Shown: one piece after another, positions 20,957 through 28,343 of the stretch
How the letters are laid out: every line of letters starts with the position of its first letter
Numbering within the stretch: the stretch's first letter is position 1
DNA from: Acidobacteriota bacterium
Lineage (GTDB): Bacteria; Acidobacteriota; Blastocatellia; HR10; JACQTD01
Direction of reading: 5' to 3'
Length of the DNA stretch: 34,559 nucleotides
Assembly (NCBI GenBank): GCA_016210985.1
Contig: JACQTD010000123.1
Location: forward strand, 1-34,559
The notes under the pieces: model-generated
Told to the model about the DNA's origin: nothing
Database searches by the model: none
The model's input: the letters and a program-made list of their open reading frames with translations, nothing else
Program-made: the position numbers and the translations under genes

Positions 20957-21004
20957 CAAGGGGGATACCCTGGCTGAAAGGGAGGGCTCAAGGGGGATAC
21001 CCTG
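20946..21004. repeat. Two-copy direct repeat aagggagggctcaagggggataccctg (27 bp, 32-bp period)
   Basis: Identical 27-mers at 20946-20972 and 20978-21004 separated by gctga. Confidence 0.9.
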
Positions 21005-21021
21005 CGAGGTTTGATTCAATA

Positions 21022-21378
21022 TCACCGCTCAGACTCCGGCCGACTCAAGTCAGACGCAATCAACCGAAATTGTTCCAGGGCTGCCTCCAAATCCTCAACA
21101 ATCTCCTGCGCGATCACTTCGGGCGGCGGCAGGTTCTCCGATTCAGAGAGACTGTCATCCTTCAACCAGAAGATATCCAGTCTCGCCTTGTCCCTGGCAA
21201 TCAGCTCTTCATATTCGTAAACGCTCCAGCGCCCTTCGGGACTATCGGCCGACCACGTTGCCTCGCGCTCATGGCGGTTCGCCGGGTTGTACAGCGCGAC
21301 GAATTCGTCGAGATCCTCCCGCTTCATCGGGTTGGTCTTGAGCGTGAAGTGCTTATCCGTCCTCAAATCATAGATCCA
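21022..21378 (-). pseudogene. hsdM: HsdM (type I N6-adenine methyltransferase) C-terminal remnant
   Basis: YDLRTDKHFTLKTNPMKREDLDEFVALYNPANRHEREATWSADSPEGRWSVYEYEELIARDKARLDIFWLKDDSL...EIVEDLEAALEQF is the HsdM C-terminal tail; no catalytic NPPF/Y region in the window. Confidence 0.8.
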
Positions 21379-21388
21379 GCCGGTTGCC

Positions 21389-21736
21389 CTAGCGTTTCGT
21401 GCCGAAGCGGGTGCGCGCTTTCCGGACTGCGGTTCGCCTGTCCGCGGAGACCGGTTCGAAGGTCAACCGGACCTTCGCGTTCAGGACGCGCGCCACTCGC
21501 CTCAACATGCTGAGGGAATGACCTTCATAACCCGGTGATTCGAGCCGGCTGATCTGTTGTTGCGTAGTCTTGAGTTGCCGCGCCAATTCCTTCTGTGACA
21601 ACCCCGCTTTCCTGCGAAGAGCCGCCAGTTGAAGGGCAACGTCCCACGCTTTGCCGGGTTGCCGGAAGCGTTCCGCAAAAGTCGGATCCCTCATCTGCGC
21701 TTCCGAATAAGCGTCAAAGTTCGTCTTCTTCATCAC
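21389..21736 (-). CDS. XRE/Cro-type HTH antitoxin-like protein
   Basis: LAALRRKAGLSQKELARQLKTTQQQISRLESPGYEGHSLSMLRRVARVLNAKVRLTFEP. Confidence 0.85.
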   Translation of the reverse strand: MMKKTNFDAYSEAQMRDPTFAERFRQPGKAWDVALQLAALRRKAGLSQKELARQLKTTQQQISRLESPGYEGHSLSMLRRVARVLNAKVRLTFEPVSADRRTAVRKARTRFGTKR

Positions 21737-21769
21737 GACCGTTCCGCCTGGTGGCGCATAGGAGGTACT

Positions 21770-22070
21770 TCAGCGTTGCCACAGCCCGGAGTCCAAGAAA
21801 GCCCTTGGCGTCATGAGAGTGATTCCGTGGAACTGCTTGAGTCGCAGGATGTCATCATCGCCTGTAACGACCGCCCGGGCTCGGGTTTCCAAAGCACATT
21901 CAAGCACGCGGTTGTCGGCCAGATCCTCCAGAGCAGTCACCACTATGGTTGGAGTAACAAGCTCGGCATAATCCCAGATGAATTGGCACGAGGAATTCAC
22001 TCGTGTTTCTGGCCAACCGAACTTCCGGCGGAGCGCACCCTCGACCTCCTTACTTATGAGATCGCATATA
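21770..22070 (-). pseudogene. PIN-domain toxin, N-terminally truncated
   Basis: EVEGALRRKFGW...VTPTIVVTALEDLADNRVLECALETRARAVVTGDDDILRLKQFHGITLMTPRAFL is the PIN-toxin C-terminal half; the N-terminal DTN-type segment is missing. The 144-aa ORF N-terminus does not resemble PIN. Confidence 0.65.
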
Positions 22071-22087
22071 GTATTATTTGATAATAC
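22071..22087. promoter_or_regulatory. AT-rich perfect inverted repeat gtattat-ttg-ataatac, possible TA operator
   Basis: 7-bp arms with 3-nt loop. On the minus strand it sits inside a 17-bp spacer between TTTACC and TACTAT. Confidence 0.45.
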
Positions 22088-22200
22088 CCAGGTAAAGTAT
22101 ACCGGCGGTGTCACTCCAGTCAAGTTCATGGTGCACGGGGGGAGAAATCGAGTGCAGAGAACCGGGCACGGTGGTTGGAACCGGACCGGAGTCTCAAGAA

Positions 22201-22239
22201 TCACCGCGTGGCTGGAACAGCATGCAAGCCGAGACCTAC
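22201..22239 (-). pseudogene. 3' remnant of a second HigA-like addiction-module antidote
   Basis: Minus-strand frame gta ggt ctc ggc ttg cat gct gtt cca gcc acg cgg tga = VGLGLHAVPATR*, matching the end of the intact copy (ALGLRLHVVPATG* at 22777). Confidence 0.55.
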
Positions 22240-22649
22240 TTCAGCCCGTCGATAGAGGCCTCGGAGCACTGCATGGAACGAGTTATAATAGGTGCTTCAT
22301 TCTTTAGGAGAGCAAATTCAAATGTCCTGAGGAAATCCATTCCTACCAGAATGCTCTCACTATTCTCAAAAAGCAGGCAGATCCCCTTCCCCAGTTCATT
22401 CCCGATCGTCACCTGAGCTTCGGAAGTGGGCACATTCACGACGACATCATTGGCCAGTCGCATTGGCGTCACAGCAGTCACCCTCATTCCCAAATTCATA
22501 CCTTCATGAAACGGAAGGGCAAGGAATCCGGTAAATCCGGCGTCAATTATGGCGACAAAGGGTTTCGCTGATCGACTGGGGATATCACGAACTGCGATCT
22601 TAACGACAGGATTACCTTGGCTATCGAATGCTCCCGGGACGAGGTTCAT
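22236..22649 (-). CDS. Retropepsin-like (clan AA) aspartic protease family protein, with DAG instead of DTG
   Basis: KPFVAIIDAGFTGFLALP resembles the IDTGFTGxLxLP active-site loop; GMDFLRTFEFAL near the C-terminus. Confidence 0.7.
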   Translation of the reverse strand: MNLVPGAFDSQGNPVVKIAVRDIPSRSAKPFVAIIDAGFTGFLALPFHEGMNLGMRVTAVTPMRLANDVVVNVPTSEAQVTIGNELGKGICLLFENSESILVGMDFLRTFEFALLKNEAPIITRSMQCSEASIDGLK

Positions 22650-22776
22650 GATTGAAGAAAGAGCTTAGCGAGAAGGCTCCTGGGAGTCCAATCCTGATTA
22701 GGTAGAACACTCCTTCCGGCGAGATCTCTTGCGCTGCAAGGATACGCTACCCGAAAGCATGCCGGGCTTTGAAGAT

Positions 22777-23070
22777 TTACCCCGTGGCTGGAACCACGTG
22801 CAGGCGGAGGCCAAGGGCGCGGACTACACGGAGCACCGTGGCGAGTTCAGGATTGCCGTCGGGGGATAGGGCCTTGTAAAGGCTCTCCCGGCCCAAACCC
22901 GCATCGCGTGCTACCTTCGTCATCCCTCTGGCGCGGGCGATGTCACCGAGCGCGGCCGTTACCAGCACGGGGTCGCCGTCCTCCAGAGCCGCCTCCAGAT
23001 AGGCCACCATCTCACCATCACTCCGGAGATGCTCCGAAGCGTCCCACGCCTTGGTTTTGGTTCGTTTCAT
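22777..23070 (-). CDS. HigA-like putative addiction module antidote
   Basis: MKRTKTKAWDASEHLRSDGEMVAYLEAALEDGDPVLVTAALGDIARARGMTKVARDAGLGRESLYKALSPDGNPELATVLRVVRALGLRL; the likely start is MKRT within the 23106 ORF. Confidence 0.85.
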   Translation of the reverse strand: MKRTKTKAWDASEHLRSDGEMVAYLEAALEDGDPVLVTAALGDIARARGMTKVARDAGLGRESLYKALSPDGNPELATVLRVVRALGLRLHVVPATG

Positions 23071-23215
23071 CTCGTCTCCCCTGAATGGGGCAGCGCTTCC
23101 CACCAAATCTCATTGGAGACCAAAATCTCGTGGACCGCTCGTCGAAGGGGTGGCGAAGCGATCAACTTCGCCTTGGAGTGGAGTTGTGGGCAATGGTGGT
23201 AGCATATCGATTAGG

Positions 23216-23476
23216 CTATCGCCGATAAACTTCTTTACGATCACCGACGCGAATCACCATCACCGAGAGAAGGTCGTCGAAAATCTGGTAAACAACGCGG
23301 TAGGCGCCTACACGGGTAGGCCAAAGATTGGCTTCACCGGCCAGCTTCTTGACTCCCTCCGGCCGGGGATTCCCCGCCAAGGACTCGATGTGCTTCAGGA
23401 TGCGCCTCTGAACCAGGCTTGGGAGCTTTTCGATGGATCGTTCGGCAGCGGCCTTATACCGGATTGCGTACGCCAT
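23216..23476 (-). CDS. RelE/ParE family toxin
   Basis: YAIRYKAAAERSIEKLPSLVQRRILKHIESLAGNPRPEGVKKLAGEANLWPTRVGAYRVVYQIFDDLLSVMVIRVGDRKEVYR. Confidence 0.93.
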   Translation of the reverse strand: MAYAIRYKAAAERSIEKLPSLVQRRILKHIESLAGNPRPEGVKKLAGEANLWPTRVGAYRVVYQIFDDLLSVMVIRVGDRKEVYRR

Positions 23477-23482
23477 CCGGGG

Positions 23483-23728
23483 CTACAAGCCGAGCTTGGC
23501 CTTGAGTTCTTCGTGCGAGATGCTGCCGGGTTCCTTAAGCGCTTCCCGTGCGGCCGCGATGTCGATCTCATCCTCGATCTGCTCCAATAGGCGCAGGTCC
23601 TCGATAGGGATTACCGCCGCGACGGGTTTGCCGGATTTGCGTATCACGACCCGCTCGTGGTCCTTACTGACACGCCTGAGGGTCTCGGCGAAGTCGTTGT
23701 CCGCATTTTGTGCCCTTGCCCGTGCCAT
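23483..23728 (-). CDS. Phd/YefM-type antitoxin partner of the RelE toxin
   Basis: NDFAETLRRVSKDHERVVIRKSGKPVAAVIPIEDLRLLEQIEDEIDIAAAREALKEPGSISHEELKAKLGL; toxin ORF follows after 6 nt. Confidence 0.9.
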   Translation of the reverse strand: MARARAQNADNDFAETLRRVSKDHERVVIRKSGKPVAAVIPIEDLRLLEQIEDEIDIAAAREALKEPGSISHEELKAKLGL

Positions 23729-23730
23729 AA

Positions 23731-24095
23731 CTAATCAAGTCTATAAGTCTGAAATCTGGGCGTCAACACTTTGCGAGCTGAGAACAAGGTCAATGCGCGT
23801 TGTTGATTTTCAGGCAAACCGCGATATCGATCTGACGTGACGATCCGTCTTACGATGGGCGTGATCTCTTCCAAGGAAACAAAGTCCTCCATAGCCCTCA
23901 GGTCGATCCTTGAGTTGATTCGACCGACCTCATTCGACAAAGTCCAGCTGAACGACTTCCCAGTGAAGGCAACGACTAGCTGGATCAGTCCTGCATCTGT
24001 CCGTGCCATACCATCGACAAAGTCTTTCAATTGGCCGCCTGCCTCTGGGCACATCTGCTTCCATGAGTACAATAGTGCTGCTGAAGAAAGGTACA
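23731..24095 (-). pseudogene. C-terminal fragment of an unidentified protein (faint resemblance to KAP-type P-loop NTPase tails)
   Basis: TDAGLIQLVVAFTGKSFSWTLSNEVGRINSRIDLRAMEDFVSLEEITPIVRRI...LPENQQRALTLFSARK. No start region of its own; the frame runs into the HsdS remnant. Confidence 0.35.
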
Positions 24096-24341
24096 GGAGA
24101 GTTCGCGTGCCCTTAGAGATGTCAGGTATCTCTTTGACCTGTTTCGATACTCACCTTCGCCGACATCTGCAAGTTGAATGAGTCTCACATCGCCGTTAGG
24201 ATCCTGGTCCTTACGCTCGACCCAGTCCCCGTCTATGAAAACACCAACCTCGCTTAGTAGCTTGCCGAGAGTCGTTGCCCGCCAATCCTTCGGTAGCGCA
24301 ATAGGATTGAAAGTTAGAATGGCGTTCCCGTGCTCGCTCAC
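24085..24341 (-). pseudogene. hsdS: HsdS (type I specificity subunit) N-terminal remnant
   Basis: IALPKDWRATTLGKLLSEVGVFIDGDWVERKDQDPNGDVRLIQLADVGEGEYRNRSKRYLTSLRARELSCTFL then loss of family similarity; GTG start overlaps the upstream HsdR-tail stop (GTGA). Confidence 0.8.
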
Positions 24342-24412
24342 GCTGCCAACTCCTGGTTCATCGCCTGCAGAACACTAGCCAACTCCACGATGAAAACTTG
24401 ATGCACCTCTCG
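24338..24412 (-). pseudogene. hsdR: Second HsdR 3' tail (copy A), fused behind truncated vapC in a different frame
   Basis: Minus-strand frame reads EVHQVFIVELASVLQAMNQELAA*, homologous to KVHQVFGMELPNVVEALNRDLAA* at 25000. Confidence 0.75.
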
Positions 24413-24693
24413 GGGATCGGCTTGCCTTTGGCCCGTAGGTCGTTCTTAATCCGGCCGTACTGCTGTGCGGTGGTTGCGTCGCAGCCGAGCAGGGCAGCCG
24501 TCGCGGCGAATCTTTCAATCTGTGCGATATTCGTCTCGGCGCGAGTCGATTTCCGGGCACCATAGTACAGCTCCCCAAGCGCGACCACCGGCACGAAAAC
24601 CTCATCGGCGGCAGCCACTCGCTCCAGGACGACTGATTCCTGCGCGAAGAGCGCAATCACGAAATTTGTATCGAGCAGGAACCTACCACTCAT
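24358..24693 (-). pseudogene. vapC: VapC-type PIN toxin, C-terminally truncated
   Basis: MSGRFLLDTNFVIALFAQE...FVPVVALGELYYGARKS...YGRIKNDLRAKGKPIPE, then switches to the HsdR-tail DNA. The expected continuation (NDxWIAA) is missing. Confidence 0.75.
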
Positions 24694-24910
24694 CGGAGTT
24701 CACTTGTTCACATCCCTCTTCAATCGCTTGTGCGATCAGTCCGAGATCCTCCTTGTTGATCACACCGCCGAACTGGGTGAGCACTTGGCCACGAGCAGCT
24801 CCTCGTTTCCTGGCTGCCAAGGCACGGGCAAAGTCCAGCACCTCGCGCTGCTGGTCGGCCGGTAATTGCTCCAATTGCTCGCGGAGTTCTCTCTCGATCA
24901 TCAGGTTCAT
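24683..24910 (-). CDS. vapB: VapB-type antitoxin
   Basis: LREQLEQLPADQQREVLDFARALAARKRGA...GVINKEDLGLIAQAIEEGCEQVNSDEW; overlaps the vapC start. Confidence 0.75.
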   Translation of the reverse strand: MNLMIERELREQLEQLPADQQREVLDFARALAARKRGAARGQVLTQFGGVINKEDLGLIAQAIEEGCEQVNSDEW

Positions 24911-24999
24911 GGTACTCCTCCGTCACAGGTCATCTGCATCACCAAGCGACGATTATACGGTCACAGCGGGAGGTTCAAAACCAGAAACGGTTACCGACG

Positions 25000-26500
25000 T
25001 CAGGCCGCCAGATCCCTGTTCAGGGCTTCAACCACATTCGGTAGCTCCATGCCAAAAACCTGATGCACCTTCCCGAGGCCGCCTTCTCTATTAAACGGGG
25101 CGTATTCGAAATCGTCGATTTCGATACTGAGGTTGGCCGCGATGTGATCCCGGATCATCTCGAGCCATCTGACCTGCTCGGCAGTGAATGGCTTGCCTGA
25201 CTCCTGCCGCTGCTCGAGCCAGGCGGTGAAATTTGCCTGGACTCGTTCAGGATAGGGCACCAGCTCATTCTCCTGGTGAATGGCGTATCGCACCAGTGAA
25301 ACCAGGTCGGTCAGAATCCGACGGGCGCTGGCGCCCTTGACCCTGGTCCTGTCCAGAGCCGCATAGGCCTGCCAGAGCTGTCCCTCGGTCCAGAGGCGCG
25401 GCGGTGCTTCGAGGGCTTCCGCGAGATCCTTCAGGTCCTCGAACCTGAGTTGCGCCCGCTTCAGTGTTGCCGAGCGCCACGGCCTGAAGCAGCTTGTCCA
25501 GCGGGACCGACTTTTTCTGGTCCATCGGCCGTGAGTCGGTCATGTTCCGCTCGCATACCCCGACGCAATCGACGATCAAGAAGTGATCCTTCGATTTCGC
25601 GTCCGGCGTGACGCCCTTCAAGTCGTCAGGAGAGATCACCCACGCGCGCCGGCCCTTCCTCTGTTCGAAGAACGTCCGCGACTTGACCGTGCGCATGAAG
25701 ATCACGATCTCCAATGGCCGGATGTCTGTGCCGGTCGCAATCATGTCCACGGTAATGGCTATGCGGGGATGGTAGCTGTTGCGGAAGGCGGCTATCAAGT
25801 TCTCGGGATTCTCCCCGGTAGTGCGGTAGTTGATCTTCTGCGCGAAGTGGTTGTACTCCAACACCAGGTTCTGATTGAAGAAGCCGAAGGTCTGTTTATT
25901 TGGTGTGGCCGTAAGACCTATCAGGTAGGCGTCGAAATACTCGAGCACCTGCCGCCAGAGGTTGTAGATCGACCGGTGGGCTTCGTCCGTGACGATGACG
26001 TCGAAGGCCTCGATCGGGATGGCCGGGTTGTATTCGATGGGTTCCGGCTCCCTGAAGAGACTGTCGATGCCGGAGGTGGATATCTCCTCATCTAGAAGCG
26101 TGTCGGGGCGGTGGAACGCGAAGACCGGGCGCGAAAGTGGTTCCGGTTCGAGTCCATTAGTAAAGCGAGTTTCTATCGCAGTTGATTCATATGCAAAGGA
26201 TAATGGCCGGGTCCATGCCGGAAGACCATTTGGAAGCCCGTCGCTGTATTTCTCGGACGGGATTTCAACTCCGGTAAGCGTCATTACTTCCCTTTTGGCC
26301 TCGATCACGCCGGCTGCCCTGCCGTCGAGATAGAGCAAGTAGTCGGCGAACCCGTGGCCGGGGAGCGGAAACTCGCGGATTGCGACGCCCTTCGCAGCGA
26401 GGATGTTGGCTTCGAGATAGTCCTGGGCGGCCCATCCGGCTGCAGCTAGCAGCCGATCGATATTGGCTCGAGATCCGGCTTCGTCCTGGCCAAGGCTCAC
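25000..26500 (-). pseudogene. hsdR: HsdR (type I restriction endonuclease subunit, EcoEI_R_C type) with three internal deletions, last one out of frame
   Basis: N-terminus ...FADYLLYLDGRAAGVIEAKRE; VIVTDEAHRSIYNLWRQVLEYFDAYLIGLTATPNKQTFGFFNQNLVLEYNH; YRTTGENPENLIAAFRNSYHPRIAITVDMIATGTDI; then in another frame AQLRFEDLKDLAEALEAPPRLWTEGQLWQAY...VHQVFGMELPNVVEALNRDLAA*. Walker A region absent. Confidence 0.88.
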
Positions 26501-26560
26501 TAATTGCCTCTTCGTCTTAGGATGCTGGTTTCCATTGGGCGGCGAGAAATGCCTGTGATT

Positions 26561-28318
26561 CTAATTGACCTTCCCGGTTCGTGCGAACTCGACGATCAGG
26601 CCGGGTACCAGCGGTTCCGAGCTCCAGGTGACGTCGCGGTGCGCATAGTCGGGCAGGAGCTTGGAGTAGATCGTGGGGCGGGCACTGAGACTAAAGGCAT
26701 AGGCGGAAAAGACGAAGCTGAACGGAAACGGCACGGGAACGTGGCGAACCAGGATACCTCGTTCGGCCGGAAGCCCGAGGATGGAAATATTCACGCGCGC
26801 GTTTTCGGTCTCGGTGAGCGTATTCCCGCCCCGCGCCCTCATCGCCGATTCCACGGCGGCCGACAGCCTGGGCCGAAGATTGAGCGCCATCAGCATGTCG
26901 AGCAATAGCCGCTTGGGGAAATACCACGACAGGTAATTGGCTTCGCCGGTCTCCAACGAGGCCACGCCATCACCGACGAGAAACCCTCTGGCCACCCTGG
27001 CTGGATCGCTAACCTCTCTCTCAGTCAGGCCGATCGGCGTCAGATCCTTGAGTCCGTCCCACCTTTGAAGGATCGGGTTTCCGGCAGCGTCCGATCCAAG
27101 ATTCTTCGGCGTGAAGTAACCGTTGGGATTGGCGCCTTCAGGGTCAGGCATCTTGTTCGCAACATCGCCGAACTTGCCACCCGCCGGTACGCGGAGGAAC
27201 CCCACCGAAAATCGCTCATCGTCGGCCTCGGTGAATTCGTCGTCGATCATCAGCGCCATCGCGGCAGCATTGGTGGCCGGTGGCGTCGGTGCAAACTCGG
27301 CCGGTAGCGCCGATCGCCCTTCCGGATCCGCCACGGCCAGTTGCGCCGCAATTTCGGAAACCTGATGAGTGAAGGGATTGAAACGTGAGGTGATTAGAAA
27401 AGCCTCATCGCCAGGTTGTTGGGGATTCCTGAGTACGTTCAGGCCCGGGAGTTGCAGCGTGCCGAACGTCGCACCCGTGTTCAGGTAACCTTCGTCCGTC
27501 GGCGTGCGCGGGGCGCTTCCGAACGCGGCGTTCGGCGCCGGTGTGCCGTCGAGCAGGATCAGCCCGGCCAGCAGCGCATATCCTGCCACACCATCGAAGT
27601 TGTAGGCGGCAAAGTTCGCGACGAGGCTCGCGCCGTAGAAGTCATGGCCCGCGAGGAGTACCCTGGGAGTCGCCGGATCCACACGGCGCCGTGCCTCTTC
27701 GACGATGGCTTTGACGTCGCGTAAATAAACATCGAGCCCCCATTCGCTCATGAACCCGCTCACTTCGAAGGGGTGGTTGGCGATGTACCCACCAGGCCCG
27801 GCGGGATGGTCCTGATACGCCCGCAAGGCGTCGAGCGAAGCCGCCACCATACCCGTACGCTCCGCTTCGATTAACGGGCGGGTATCCTCGAGTAAATTAC
27901 TGCGCGAATCGACCGCCCAGGCTTCGGTCTCACCGACGGAAAGGCTCACGATCTCGCGGGCCACTACCGTAAACATGTTCGCTCCCACTGCAAGGCCCGG
28001 GAGGAAAACCACGATCGACTTCGGCGGCGCCACGCGATTCCGATCGAAGAAACGAAGGAACACCGCCTGATTCAAGTCCAGCCGGCCGCCTCGATAAGCC
28101 GCCGGGTCGGTGACGGCCGCACGCAGGCCCTCGCTCACCGTCACGTTCGGCGGCGAATTGGGTTCGTTGAACCCAGGGATCACCCTCCGCTCCCTTGCCA
28201 CTTCGATCGGAGCCTGCGCCTGCGGCGCCCGAACGAGCGAAGGAAGGAGGATAAGAACAATCGCAACCACAACCCGCCCGACTGATCGTCCCTCCGACCT
28301 GTGCTCCAAGAGTCTCAT
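26561..28318 (-). CDS. Exported alpha/beta-hydrolase-like protein of unknown specificity
   Basis: Signal-like VVVAIVLILLPSLVRAPQAQA; VVFLPGLAVGANMF; VDSRSNLLEDTR; RVLLAGHDFYGASLVANFAAYNFDGVAGYALLAGLILLDG. The likely start is MRLLEHRS, 26 nt after the upstream stop. Confidence 0.65.
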   Translation of the reverse strand: MRLLEHRSEGRSVGRVVVAIVLILLPSLVRAPQAQAPIEVARERRVIPGFNEPNSPPNVTVSEGLRAAVTDPAAYRGGRLDLNQAVFLRFFDRNRVAPPKSIVVFLPGLAVGANMFTVVAREIVSLSVGETEAWAVDSRSNLLEDTRPLIEAERTGMVAASLDALRAYQDHPAGPGGYIANHPFEVSGFMSEWGLDVYLRDVKAIVEEARRRVDPATPRVLLAGHDFYGASLVANFAAYNFDGVAGYALLAGLILLDGTPAPNAAFGSAPRTPTDEGYLNTGATFGTLQLPGLNVLRNPQQPGDEAFLITSRFNPFTHQVSEIAAQLAVADPEGRSALPAEFAPTPPATNAAAMALMIDDEFTEADDERFSVGFLRVPAGGKFGDVANKMPDPEGANPNGYFTPKNLGSDAAGNPILQRWDGLKDLTPIGLTEREVSDPARVARGFLVGDGVASLETGEANYLSWYFPKRLLLDMLMALNLRPRLSAAVESAMRARGGNTLTETENARVNISILGLPAERGILVRHVPVPFPFSFVFSAYAFSLSARPTIYSKLLPDYAHRDVTWSSEPLVPGLIVEFARTGKVN

Positions 28319-28343
28319 CGTCGCATGCCCTTCGATGGCCGCC

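Noticed and set aside
20946-21004. CRISPR array
   Set aside because: Only two repeat copies separated by 5 nt; no spacers of CRISPR size and no cas genes.
20787-21021. tRNA or other structured RNA gene as an integration site at the island edge
   Set aside because: No cloverleaf or conserved TTCRA-type arm could be found by eye; only the repeats are supported.
21022-26500. Functional type I restriction-modification system
   Set aside because: HsdM and HsdS are fragments and HsdR lacks Walker A and is frameshifted; it cannot be active as read.
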